From positions 1-64,000 of the forward strand of contig NZ_LQZQ01000045.1 in the NCBI RefSeq assembly GCF_001593005.1: 64,000 nt of DNA, written 5' to 3'. This document shows, one piece after another, positions 9,223-17,725 of this stretch. Source of the stretch: Roseivirga ehrenbergii. GTDB taxonomy: Bacteria; Bacteroidota; Bacteroidia; Cytophagales; Cyclobacteriaceae. The translations under genes and the position numbers were made by a program. The notes under the pieces are model-generated. The model was not told where the DNA came from. It saw nothing but the letters and a program-made list of their open reading frames with translations, and made no database searches. Each line of letters begins with the position of its first letter. The stretch's first letter is position 1.

Positions 9223-10257
9223 ATGTTCGGGTTTTATATAGTTTTAGCGATTTTCTTAGTACTGGCGATCTTGTTGATGATCTTCAGAGTAAGTAGATTG
9301 ATTAGTGTTGTTAAAGGTTCTGATGAAAAGTCAGTTACTGGAAGTAACAATGTGAACGCCATATTAATGGTGGTTTTCTTGGTCTTGTTCTTTGGCTTAA
9401 TGGCGTGGTATTCATTTGCGCATTTTGATTCATATGATCCACCAGTAGCCTCTGATCATGGTATAGTAACTGATAAGTTGTTCTGGAGAACAATGTGGAT
9501 TACAGGTATTGTGTTTGTGATTACACATATTTTACTTTTTGTATTTGCCTACAAGTATAGATACAGAGAGAATCACAGGGCCGAGTTCTACCCACATAAC
9601 AACAAATTAGAGCTTTTGTGGACTGGTGTGCCTGCTATTGTATTAACATGGTTGGTAATTTCAGGATTTGCAGCTTGGTCTGATATTACAAGCAAAGCGC
9701 CTGAAGATGCAGAACAAATTGAAATTACAGGACAACAATTTACATGGTTGATCCGCTATGGTGGAATGGACAATGAAGTTGGAGATTACGATTATCGTTT
9801 GATTGATGCTACTAATGATTTGGGCATGGATTTTACGGATAAGGCCAATTTCGATGATTTTAATAACAACTCTATCGTACTTCCTAAAGGGCGCCCTGTG
9901 TTATTGAAAATTAGAGCTAAGGATGTACTTCATAGTGTTTATATGCCTCATATGAGATTGAAAATGGATGCTGTTCCTGGTATGCCTACTCAATTCTGGT
10001 TTGTGCCTAATAAGACAACTGAGGAAATGAGAATCGAGGAAAACAACCCTGATTTTAATTTTGAATTGGCTTGCGCAGAGATTTGTGGTACATCACATTT
10101 TGCTATGCGTAGAATTGTGACGGTTTTAGAACCTGAAGAATACGATAAATGGAAAGCAGAGCAAAAATCTTGGTTGTCAAAAAACCCAGATTATATGTCT
10201 CAGGTACCTGAGAATTTGAAAGAGTTGGCCGTAGTTACAGCGGGCATTAACGAGTAA
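9223..10257 (+). CDS. coxB: Cytochrome c oxidase subunit II
   Basis: Subunit II accepts electrons at the CuA centre. The 344-residue protein has four hydrophobic segments in its first 150 residues (subunit II normally has two; extra N-terminal helices are common in Bacteroidota) and a cupredoxin domain. CuA ligands are visible as C284, E286, C288, H292 and M295 in CAEICGTSHFAM, with the upstream His in LHSVYMPHM. There is no C-terminal heme c domain, so it is not a classical caa3 subunit II. Electrons probably come directly from ACIII cytochromes, since the genes share an operon. Confidence 0.93.
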   Translation: MFGFYIVLAIFLVLAILLMIFRVSRLISVVKGSDEKSVTGSNNVNAILMVVFLVLFFGLMAWYSFAHFDSYDPPVASDHGIVTDKLFWRTMWITGIVFVITHILLFVFAYKYRYRENHRAEFYPHNNKLELLWTGVPAIVLTWLVISGFAAWSDITSKAPEDAEQIEITGQQFTWLIRYGGMDNEVGDYDYRLIDATNDLGMDFTDKANFDDFNNNSIVLPKGRPVLLKIRAKDVLHSVYMPHMRLKMDAVPGMPTQFWFVPNKTTEEMRIEENNPDFNFELACAEICGTSHFAMRRIVTVLEPEEYDKWKAEQKSWLSKNPDYMSQVPENLKELAVVTAGINE

Positions 10258-10279
10258 TTAATAAGACCAATATATTAAG

Positions 10280-12154
10280 ATGGCAACAGCAACACATATT
10301 GATGCACACGCGCATGATGATCACGATCACGAGCATCATGAAACGTTCATCACAAAGTATATTTTCTCACTTGACCATAAAACGATTGCCAAGCAATTCC
10401 TGATAACAGGTATTATTTGGGCAATTATTGGAGCAGGTTTTTCTGCAATCTTTAGATTGCAGTTGGGATTCCCTGAAGCAGACTTATCTTGGTTAAGACC
10501 GCTTTTAGGTAAATGGATTCAGCCAGAAGGTAGCTTAGATCCACAATTCTATCTGGCTTTGGTAACCATGCATGGTACCATCATGGTGTTCTTTGTATTG
10601 ACAGCTGGATTGAGTGGTACATTCAGTAACTTCCTTATTCCGCTTCAAATTGGAGCGAGAGATATGGCTTCTGGCTTTATGAACATGCTTTCTTACTGGT
10701 TCTTTTTCCTTTCCAGTGTTATCATGTTTATCTCATTATTCTTAGAAACCGGGCCTGCATCAGGAGGTTGGGTGGTTTATCCACCGCTAAGTGCTTTGCC
10801 ACAGGCAATGGATGGTTCTGGACTAGGAATGACTTTATGGCTTGTTGCTATTGTGTTCTTTATTGTTTCATCATTGTTGGGAGGTATTAACTATATCACC
10901 ACAATTATCAACTTAAGAACGAAGGGAATGACCTTCTCTAGATTGCCTCTTACGATTTGGAGTTTCTTCTTAACCGCTGTAATTGGAGTTTTATCTTTCC
11001 CTGTATTGTTTGCCGCAGCCCTACTATTGGTAATGGATAGAAGCTTTGGTACATCATTCTACTTATCTGAAATTTATATTGGAGGAGAAGCACTTCCAAA
11101 TGTAGGGGGTAGTCCAATTCTTTATCAGCATTTGTTCTGGTTCTTGGGTCACCCTGAAGTATATATCGTATTGTTACCTGCTTTAGGTATTACATCTGAA
11201 ATTATCGCAACCAATTCAAGAAAGCCAATCTTTGGTTATAAGGCCATGATTATTTCGATGTTGGGTATTACTGTGCTTTCTTTCGTTGTATGGGCACACC
11301 ATATGTTCGTTTCGGGCTTGAGTCCATTCTTAGGGTCGATCTTCATGTTTTTAACATTGATTATCGCTATACCTTCAGCAGTAAAAGTATTTAACTACCT
11401 AACAACACTATGGCGCGGAAATATTGTATTTACGCCTGCTATGCTATTCTCAATAGGATTGGTGTCGGTGTTTATTTCGGGTGGTATTACAGGTATTTTC
11501 TTAGGTAACTCAGCAATTGATATTCAATTGCATGACACTTACTTTGTTGTAGCTCACTTCCACTTAGTAATGGGGGCAGCTTCTTCTTTCGGATTATTGG
11601 CTGGGGTTTACCATTGGTTCCCTAAAATGTTCGGAAGAATGTTAGATAGAAAATTAGGTTACATCCACTTCTGGTTTACGTTCATTGGTATTTACGCTGT
11701 GTTCTTCCCAATGCACTATATTGGAATCGCAGGTTTCCCAAGAAGGTACTATTCGTTTACCAACTTTGATGCCTTCAGTGGATTTACAGACCTTAATGCC
11801 TTTATTAGTGTGGCTGCGATTTTGACTTTCTTTGGACAGTTTATCTTCCTATTCAACTTCTTCTACAGCATATTTAGAGGGAAGAAAGCGCCACTTAACC
11901 CATGGAAGTCTAATACCTTGGAATGGACAACGCCAAGAGTTGCTGGACACGGCAACTGGCCAGGTGAAATCCCAACGGTATACAGATGGCCTTACGATTA
12001 CTCTAAGCCAGGTGCCGAGGAAGACTTTATTCCTCAAACAGTACCTTTCTCAGAAACTATGGATTCGAATCTTCCGCATGAGAATGATATGATTGCAATT
12101 GAGAAAGAGGAGAGCGCTAGCGAGATTGTAGTTGATGGGGCAAAAGGTCATTAA
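10280..12154 (+). CDS. coxA: Cytochrome c oxidase subunit I
   Basis: The catalytic heme-copper subunit, 624 residues with about 12 or more membrane helices. Visible motifs are HPEVY near 291 (CuB His and the cross-linked Tyr), HHMF near 340 (CuB His pair) and HDTYFVVAHFH near 418-428 (heme ligands); they fit an A-type oxidase. The N-terminus is very His/Asp-rich (residues 7-21), like the loop in ActF. It overlaps ctaA by 23 bases, and ctaA and ctaB supply its heme A. Confidence 0.95.
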   Translation: MATATHIDAHAHDDHDHEHHETFITKYIFSLDHKTIAKQFLITGIIWAIIGAGFSAIFRLQLGFPEADLSWLRPLLGKWIQPEGSLDPQFYLALVTMHGTIMVFFVLTAGLSGTFSNFLIPLQIGARDMASGFMNMLSYWFFFLSSVIMFISLFLETGPASGGWVVYPPLSALPQAMDGSGLGMTLWLVAIVFFIVSSLLGGINYITTIINLRTKGMTFSRLPLTIWSFFLTAVIGVLSFPVLFAAALLLVMDRSFGTSFYLSEIYIGGEALPNVGGSPILYQHLFWFLGHPEVYIVLLPALGITSEIIATNSRKPIFGYKAMIISMLGITVLSFVVWAHHMFVSGLSPFLGSIFMFLTLIIAIPSAVKVFNYLTTLWRGNIVFTPAMLFSIGLVSVFISGGITGIFLGNSAIDIQLHDTYFVVAHFHLVMGAASSFGLLAGVYHWFPKMFGRMLDRKLGYIHFWFTFIGIYAVFFPMHYIGIAGFPRRYYSFTNFDAFSGFTDLNAFISVAAILTFFGQFIFLFNFFYSIFRGKKAPLNPWKSNTLEWTTPRVAGHGNWPGEIPTVYRWPYDYSKPGAEEDFIPQTVPFSETMDSNLPHENDMIAIEKEESASEIVVDGAKGH

Positions 12155-13184
12155 CGGACGAGCATTTAGACGATTTTCGGCCGTCACGGTAATTGCCGTA
12201 TATCTCCTGATTCTTATCGGAGGTATTGTAAGAACCACTGGGTCGGGAATGGGATGTCCGGACTGGCCCAAATGTTTTGGAAGTTGGGTGCCACCAACAG
12301 ATGTCAGTCAACTTCCATCTGATTACAAAGAAGTTTACGCCCAGGAAAGGGCAGAGAAGAATAAAAGGTTTGTAAGTTACCTTACAGCATTTGGTTTTGA
12401 CGAGTTGGCCGATCAGATTCTAAACGATCCTGATATTCTGACTGAGGAGGAGTTTAATGCTACAAAAACACTTACTGAATACATTAACCGCCTAGTGGGT
12501 GCGGTTATCGGTCTTTTGATCTTCGGGACATTTATAATGTCTATTCGATATTGGAGAACCGATAGAACCATTACCGTTCTTTCTTTTATTGCATTTGTAT
12601 TGGTAGGGTTTCAGGGATGGATCGGATCAATTGTGGTGAGTACCAACTTGCTACATTGGATGATTACTATTCATATGTTACTCGCTTTATTAATCGTATG
12701 CCTTCTGATCTATGTTTATTATAGGTCAAAAAGAGAGGTGCTGAACCTTAATTTGGAAGGAACTGGCAAGCTGCGGGCAGTTTTATTGATTTGCTTTATT
12801 ACCACATTACCTCAAATCGTAATGGGTACACAGGTAAGAGAAAGCATCGACCTTTTGGCAGATCATTTTGCTAGGTCAGAGTGGATATCGAAGCTGGGGA
12901 TGGAATTCTTAGTGCATCGATCATATTCAATTTTGCTGTTGGGCTTACACCTTTATTTGGTTTGGCTTTTAACAATGAAAAAGGATACTCCACAGAAATT
13001 AAAGCTTTATGGTGCAATAATGTTACTTATTGTGGGTATAGAGGTTTTGAGTGGCGTTGTGATGGCTTATTTTGGAGTTCCAGCGGCTATACAGCCAATA
13101 CATTTGTTGTTGGGAACATTAATTATAGGAGTACAGTACTATGTGCTGTTGCTTTTAGGGAATAGAAGAGTACAAACTAGTTAA
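12132..13184 (+). CDS. ctaA: Heme A synthase (CtaA/COX15)
   Basis: CtaA oxidises the heme O methyl group to a formyl to make heme A. The 350-residue membrane protein shows the family layout: helix 1 with GGIVRTTGSGMGCPDWPKC near residue 30, an extended loop, TEYINRLVGAVIGLL, FQGWIGSIVVS, and a second similar half. His residues in HWMITIHM and FLVHRSYS fit the heme-ligand positions. The start lies inside coxA (23-base overlap). The C-terminal half is a divergent repeat of the N-terminal half, as in the family. Confidence 0.9.
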   Translation: MMGQKVINGRAFRRFSAVTVIAVYLLILIGGIVRTTGSGMGCPDWPKCFGSWVPPTDVSQLPSDYKEVYAQERAEKNKRFVSYLTAFGFDELADQILNDPDILTEEEFNATKTLTEYINRLVGAVIGLLIFGTFIMSIRYWRTDRTITVLSFIAFVLVGFQGWIGSIVVSTNLLHWMITIHMLLALLIVCLLIYVYYRSKREVLNLNLEGTGKLRAVLLICFITTLPQIVMGTQVRESIDLLADHFARSEWISKLGMEFLVHRSYSILLLGLHLYLVWLLTMKKDTPQKLKLYGAIMLLIVGIEVLSGVVMAYFGVPAAIQPIHLLLGTLIIGVQYYVLLLLGNRRVQTS

Positions 13185-13188
13185 CTGA

Positions 13189-14091
13189 ATGATATCAGGT
13201 AGTTCTGCAAATATTGGAGTAGGAGAATTAATCGCTCAAAAGGCCAAGGCTTATTTAGAGTTGGTTAAAATGAGGCTATCACTTTTGGTGGCTTTCTCTT
13301 CAGCCTTTGGCTATACCTTGGCCATGGGTGGCAATGTTGACTGGACCCAACTGATTTTATTATTTATAGGTGGTTTTTTGGTTTCAGGTGCCTCTTGCAC
13401 AGTAAACCAAGTAACCGAAAAGGAATATGATGCGATGATGAAACGCACGCAGAATCGCCCTTTACCTACCAACCGACTTACTAAAAATGAAGCCTTGACC
13501 TTTGCAGCCATTGTAGCGGTGATGGGTATTCTTGTACTTTATTTTTCTACTAACTTATTAACCACAGGTTTGGCTATTCTGTCTATGGTGCTGTATAGTT
13601 TTGTCTATACACCATTGAAAAGAGTAGGGCCAATTGCCGTATTTGTGGGGGCTTTTCCAGGGGCATTACCTCCGTTGTTGGGTTGGGTAGCTGCTACAGG
13701 AGCGATTAGCCATGAAGCAATGATTATTTTCGGTATCCAGTTTATTTGGCAGTTTCCACATTTTTGGGCAATTGCTTGGGTAGCCGATGAAGATTATAAA
13801 AAGGCAGGTTTTAAACTTCTTCCTGTAAAAGGAGAGAAAGATATGAAGACTGCTTTTCAGATAATGACATATACACTATTCTTAATTCCACTTGGTTTAT
13901 TGCCTACCTATTTTGGCATTACTGGAGTTAATTCAGGAGTAGTGGCCACCATTTGTGGAGTTTTGTTTTTAGCGCAGACGATTAAGTTGATGCGTGATCA
14001 ATCGAGAAAATCAGCATTGAGAATTATGTTTGGTTCATTTCTCTATTTACCGATCGTGCAGATTGCTTACTTATTGGACATGGTGAAATAA
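13189..14091 (+). CDS. ctaB: Protoheme IX farnesyltransferase (heme O synthase, CtaB/COX10)
   Basis: CtaB farnesylates heme B to heme O, the substrate of CtaA. The 300-residue UbiA-family protein has about nine membrane helices. The signature NQVTEKEYDAMMKRTQ, followed by NRPLPT (residues about 73-94), includes the prenyl-diphosphate binding acidic residues, and a second polar motif is ADEDYKKAGFKLLPV. It starts four bases after ctaA and its stop overlaps the start of the next gene (TAATG). Confidence 0.93.
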   Translation: MISGSSANIGVGELIAQKAKAYLELVKMRLSLLVAFSSAFGYTLAMGGNVDWTQLILLFIGGFLVSGASCTVNQVTEKEYDAMMKRTQNRPLPTNRLTKNEALTFAAIVAVMGILVLYFSTNLLTTGLAILSMVLYSFVYTPLKRVGPIAVFVGAFPGALPPLLGWVAATGAISHEAMIIFGIQFIWQFPHFWAIAWVADEDYKKAGFKLLPVKGEKDMKTAFQIMTYTLFLIPLGLLPTYFGITGVNSGVVATICGVLFLAQTIKLMRDQSRKSALRIMFGSFLYLPIVQIAYLLDMVK

Positions 14092-14675
14092 TGACAGATA
14101 ATTATCAATTTGTAGATAGCCAAGTGGAACAGCCACTTTCAATGCATCCAAAGAAATTTGCGATGTGGTTGTTCATCGTAACTGTGGTAATGATATTTGC
14201 AGCATTTACCAGTGCTCACATCGTGAGACAGGCCAGTGGAAATTGGTTGGAATATGACTTGCCATCTCTCTTTTGGTCAACTTCTGTGGTCATTATAGTA
14301 AGTAGTGGGTTTATGCATTGGGCATACCTTTCTGCAAAAAAGAATGATTTTGTAAAAGTACGAATAGCATTAAGTATCACTTTTGTTCTGGGTTTGGCTT
14401 TCCTTATAGGTCAGTTTATGGCTTGGGGGCAAATGGTTGATGCAGGTGTGTTCTTTGTAGGTAATCCTGCGGGGAGCTTCTTATACATCTTTACAGGCTT
14501 ACACGGTCTACATTTAGTGGCCGCTGTGATTTATCTTTTATATCTGTTAATTTCGTCTTTCAAGCTAAAGGTGAACTCTGAAAACATGTTGAACATGGAA
14601 ATGTGCTCAACTTTTTGGCACTTCTTAGGCGGACTTTGGATATACTTGTTTATATTTTTATTACTTAACCATTAA
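14091..14675 (+). CDS. Cytochrome c oxidase subunit III, first copy (short)
   Basis: A 194-residue membrane protein of the heme-copper oxidase subunit III family with five helices. MHPKKFAMWLFIVTVVM is the first helix start, and FTGLHGLHLVAAVIYLL with MCSTFWHFLGGLWIYLF matches the conserved C-terminal part. It overlaps the ctaB stop by one base and precedes a second, longer subunit III gene. Two adjacent subunit III-like genes are common in Bacteroidota. Which of them binds subunit I cannot be told from sequence alone. Confidence 0.85.
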   Translation: MTDNYQFVDSQVEQPLSMHPKKFAMWLFIVTVVMIFAAFTSAHIVRQASGNWLEYDLPSLFWSTSVVIIVSSGFMHWAYLSAKKNDFVKVRIALSITFVLGLAFLIGQFMAWGQMVDAGVFFVGNPAGSFLYIFTGLHGLHLVAAVIYLLYLLISSFKLKVNSENMLNMEMCSTFWHFLGGLWIYLFIFLLLNH

Positions 14676-14691
14676 CTAGAACCAATTAACT

Positions 14692-15456
14692 ATGGCTACT
14701 ACAGCTACAGTCGGCAACAAGAGCTTATGGGCAGGTGGGGTTGCGCCTCTTAAGGCGAGCTATGGAAAACTCATGATGTGGTTTTTCCTGCTTTCAGATG
14801 CCTTTACTTTCTCTGGTCTTTTGATCGCATACGCATTTATAAGATGGAGTGCTCCAGCTTATAAAGGAAATCCAGATGACTTCGTGTTTTCTACCGAATA
14901 TTGGCCAATTCCAGAAAAGGTGTATGATGCCTTTCCAGGAGTACATGGTCAAGAATGGCCGTTAGTCTTTGTAGGTTTAATGACCTTCATTCTAATTCTA
15001 AGTTCTGTGACTATGGTTTTGGCTGTAGAAGCTGGTCAGAGAATGGATAAGAAGGGCGTGGTTAAATGGATGCTTTGGACTATTATCGGTGGTATTGCAT
15101 TCTTAAGTTGCCAAGCTTGGGAATGGGCTCACTTTATATCTGGAAGCGGTGTTGCTACTATCGGAGACGTTTTCTTAAACGGCAGATGGGTAGAGGACTA
15201 TGAAATTATGGGGGCAGGTTTGAGCTTCAATCAATACGGACCGCCTGCTTTTGCTGCGCTATTCTTCTTTATTACTGGTTTCCACGGTTTCCACGTATTC
15301 TCTGGAGTAGTCATCAATATTATTACTTTCTTTAATGCAGCCAATGGCATGTATGAAAAGAGAGGCCATTATGAAATGATTGAAAAAGTTGGTTTGTATT
15401 GGCACTTTGTAGATCTAGTTTGGGTCTTCGTTTTCACTTTCTTCTATTTGATCTAA
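14692..15456 (+). CDS. coxC: Cytochrome c oxidase subunit III, second copy
   Basis: A 254-residue subunit III homologue. Family motifs are LMMWFFLLSDAFTFSGLL near residue 28, a central loop with WEWAHFI, then FITGFHGFHVFSGV and VGLYWHFVDLVWVFVF at the C-terminus. It is longer than its upstream neighbour because of an extra loop (about 62-85). Subunit III stabilises the oxidase core. It starts 16 bases after the first copy and lies 15 bases before the subunit IV gene. Confidence 0.9.
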   Translation: MATTATVGNKSLWAGGVAPLKASYGKLMMWFFLLSDAFTFSGLLIAYAFIRWSAPAYKGNPDDFVFSTEYWPIPEKVYDAFPGVHGQEWPLVFVGLMTFILILSSVTMVLAVEAGQRMDKKGVVKWMLWTIIGGIAFLSCQAWEWAHFISGSGVATIGDVFLNGRWVEDYEIMGAGLSFNQYGPPAFAALFFFITGFHGFHVFSGVVINIITFFNAANGMYEKRGHYEMIEKVGLYWHFVDLVWVFVFTFFYLI

Positions 15457-15471
15457 GGACATTTATATACT

Positions 15472-15843
15472 ATGGAACAAACATCAAACGTGGTTGTACA
15501 ACCAGTAGATAAGAATAAAATTCGCGGTATTTGGAAGATTGCAGGTATACTTGCGATCATCACCGCTATCGAGTATGTATTTGCATTCACAATGGATGCA
15601 GGCTTACTTAGAAATGTGATTTTCGTAGGTCTTACTATTCTTAAGGCTTTTTACATCGTAAGTGAATTTATGCACTTAGGACACGAGGTGAAAGGCTTAA
15701 TATATTCAGTAATACTACCTATGATTTTCATCGTATGGCTTATTGTAGCGCTTGTAGAATTAGAAGGCGGTGCGGTAAAAAGTAGCAGAGGAATAGTGGA
15801 TTATAATCCAGCTGGTTCCGAGCAAGTCGATGATAGTCATTAG
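15472..15843 (+). CDS. Cytochrome c oxidase subunit IV (CtaF-like)
   Basis: A 123-residue protein with three hydrophobic segments (about 23-42, 48-66 and 76-96), matching the prokaryotic cytochrome c oxidase subunit IV family. GHEVKGLIYSVILPM resembles the conserved loop. It is the last gene of the operon and is followed by a terminator hairpin. It aids oxidase assembly or stability. Confidence 0.85.
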   Translation: MEQTSNVVVQPVDKNKIRGIWKIAGILAIITAIEYVFAFTMDAGLLRNVIFVGLTILKAFYIVSEFMHLGHEVKGLIYSVILPMIFIVWLIVALVELEGGAVKSSRGIVDYNPAGSEQVDDSH

Positions 15844-15873
15844 TGATAAGAGCTATATCTAATAATATTATAG

Positions 15874-15903
15874 AATCAGACTGAGCAATTGGTCTGATTT
15901 TTT
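15874..15903 (+). terminator. Terminator of the act-cox operon
   Basis: An 8-bp stem (AATCAGAC at 15874-15881 with GTCTGATT at 15892-15899) and 10-base loop run into a six-T tract. It lies 30 bases after the subunit IV stop. Confidence 0.8.
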
Positions 15904-15918
15904 GTTGATCAGAGTATT

Positions 15919-16518
15919 ATGAAGAATAAGAAAGGCATATACTTATTTCTGTTGATTTTATTACCAGCACTTATCTTTCTCTTTCTGAAGGGTTTTGGGG
16001 AAAATAGATTTCAAATTCCAATCTATTATTCTAATGGAATTGGAGATACTTTGCGTCAAGTAACCTGCTTAGAAAGAAATACTGACCAATATATAGTGAA
16101 AAGTTCAGAGCTAGAAATGGGAATCACAAAAGTGGTTCATTTTGAAAGAATGGACGGCCCAGTGTTAAAAACTAGATTGGAAGAGCTAGAAAAAGTACAG
16201 GACGTGTTTTATAACAATCCAGACATTAAAATGATGTCGTATCTTAATCAAGCCTCAATCCAAACCGATGCAATTACGGGTTATAATCAGCGGGTCACAT
16301 TTATGGATCAGTTCTGGCACTTCAAAGAGCTTGATTCAACTAGCTGGTCTAATTTAAAGTATTGTGGTATGGTAATGTCAGACCTCGACAATAGAGTAGT
16401 TTTGGTAGATGCTAAAAATAGAATTAGAGGCTACTATAATATTATGGAGAGAGAAGAAACTGATAGGCTTATACTTGAGTTAAGGATTTTACAAACCATA
16501 GATTTGGAAAATGAATAA
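15919..16518 (+). CDS. SCO1/SenC-like protein lacking the copper-binding cysteines
   Basis: A 199-residue protein with one N-terminal membrane anchor (about 7-24). Its position, before DUF420 and after the oxidase genes, and its C-terminal part (VVLVDAKNRIRGYYN, like the SCO family LVD..GRIRG) suggest SCO/thioredoxin ancestry. SCO proteins deliver copper to CuA through CxxxC and a distal His. Here only two cysteines occur (in QVTCLERN and LKYCGMVM), far apart, so the copper site is absent. It may be a structural assembly factor, or the fold assignment may be wrong. It overlaps the next gene by eight bases. Confidence 0.6.
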   Translation: MKNKKGIYLFLLILLPALIFLFLKGFGENRFQIPIYYSNGIGDTLRQVTCLERNTDQYIVKSSELEMGITKVVHFERMDGPVLKTRLEELEKVQDVFYNNPDIKMMSYLNQASIQTDAITGYNQRVTFMDQFWHFKELDSTSWSNLKYCGMVMSDLDNRVVLVDAKNRIRGYYNIMEREETDRLILELRILQTIDLENE

Positions 16519-17053
16519 AGTTGATTTGAAGCAAAAAAGATCAATGCTTTGGATAAAGGTTTTATCCGTAGCCATTCCGTTGGCAGTAGCAGTGCTATTA
16601 GGGCTGCCACAAAAGCTTGATTTAGGAGACTGGGTGTATAATCTTCCTCATGTTATCGGGGTGATCAACACGCTTACATCGCTGTGTTTAATTTTTGCGT
16701 TAATTGCTATTAAGGCAAAAAAGAACGTTGGTCTGCATAGAAAATTTAACACGGCTGCACTTGTTTTAGGTGCACTGTTTTTACTCTGCTATGTAACTTA
16801 TCATGCTTCTGCACCTTCAACTACATTTGGAGGAGAAGGCGCAATAAAATCAGTTTATTACTTTTTCCTGATTAGCCATATTGTATTATCAATAGGAGTA
16901 GTTCCTTTGGTGCTTTTGGCCTTTTTCTACGCTTGGAGCAATATGATTGATAAGCATAAGAAAATAGTGAAGTATACTTATCCTATTTGGCTATATGTGT
17001 CGGTAACAGGTGTTATTGTTTATTTAATGATTAGCCCTTATTATCAGTTTTAG
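16511..17053 (+). CDS. DUF420 family membrane protein, likely oxidase assembly (CtaM-like)
   Basis: A 180-residue protein with five hydrophobic segments. The DUF420 family includes CtaM of Gram-positives, needed for heme A oxidase maturation (known). Family-like features are a short polar loop after helix 2 (KAKKNVGLHRKFN), TYHASAPSTTFGGEG, and His in ISHIVLSIGVVPLVL and IDKHKKIVKYTYPIW. It overlaps the SCO-like gene by eight bases. Its position supports a role in cytochrome oxidase biogenesis. Confidence 0.85.
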   Translation: MNKVDLKQKRSMLWIKVLSVAIPLAVAVLLGLPQKLDLGDWVYNLPHVIGVINTLTSLCLIFALIAIKAKKNVGLHRKFNTAALVLGALFLLCYVTYHASAPSTTFGGEGAIKSVYYFFLISHIVLSIGVVPLVLLAFFYAWSNMIDKHKKIVKYTYPIWLYVSVTGVIVYLMISPYYQF

Positions 17054-17080
17054 TATAAAAACCTTTAACTTTGGTACATC

Positions 17081-17347
17081 ATGAGAAGAGTTAAACAAAT
17101 TATCCTTTCGACAATTTTACTAACTATTTTTAGTGTGTCAGCCCATGCACAATGTGCCATGTGTAGAGGAACTTTAGAGTCTTCTGTGGCAGGTGGTGAT
17201 ACAACAACTGCTTCTAATTTAAACATAGGTATACTCTACCTTTTTGTCGCACCTTATATCCTTTTTGCGGTGTTGGGCTACTTTTGGTATAGAACTAGCA
17301 AACGGAATGGTCAAAAGAACAAAGCTCTCAGCAGTATTACAGGCTAG
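17081..17347 (+). CDS. Small exported protein with a CAMC motif
   Basis: An 88-residue protein with a signal peptide ending SAHAQ at about residue 24, immediately followed by CAMC (25-28), then a short Ser/Thr-rich stretch, one membrane helix (about 48-68) and a basic tail. The CxxC facing the periplasm and the location among oxidase-assembly genes suggest metal or disulfide handling, but I know of no proven function. The end overlaps the DUF983 gene by 41 bases. Confidence 0.7.
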   Translation: MRRVKQIILSTILLTIFSVSAHAQCAMCRGTLESSVAGGDTTTASNLNIGILYLFVAPYILFAVLGYFWYRTSKRNGQKNKALSSITG

Positions 17348-17690
17348 ATGCCCTCAGTGCCGTGAAGGCAAACTATTTATATCTAAAGCTTATAACCTTC
17401 GGAAATTCCTTATTATGAAAAAGGAATGTGACTGTTGTGGTGTAAGGTTCGAAAAAGAACCACGCTTTTTCGATGGAGCCATGTACATTAGTTATGCAAT
17501 GTCTGTAGGTCTCTTTTTAGTTAGTGCATTTATTATTTACCATACAATTGAAGACGCCAATGAGAATACTTACCTCATTGCTATTATTACCGAGGTAATT
17601 TTACTCTACCCCTTAATGTATCGCTATAGTCGTGTTTTCTATCTTTATGCCTTTGGAGGTTTTAAGTACACTCCTAAACAAAATAATTAG
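17307..17690 (+). CDS. DUF983 family membrane protein
   Basis: With ATG at 17307 the protein has 127 residues and begins in the usual DUF983 way: a short basic stretch, then RCPQCREGKLF (residues about 14-24) and CDCCGVRF (about 39-46), a zinc-ribbon-like pair of CxxC motifs. Two membrane helices follow. The frame can be extended to 17244 deep in the preceding gene, but that adds an unrelated N-terminus. DUF983 genes often accompany oxidase-assembly genes; function unknown. Confidence 0.8.
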   Translation: MVKRTKLSAVLQARCPQCREGKLFISKAYNLRKFLIMKKECDCCGVRFEKEPRFFDGAMYISYAMSVGLFLVSAFIIYHTIEDANENTYLIAIITEVILLYPLMYRYSRVFYLYAFGGFKYTPKQNN

Positions 17691-17725
17691 TACTTTAAGC
17701 CTGTTCTAAAAGAATAGCAAAAGGA

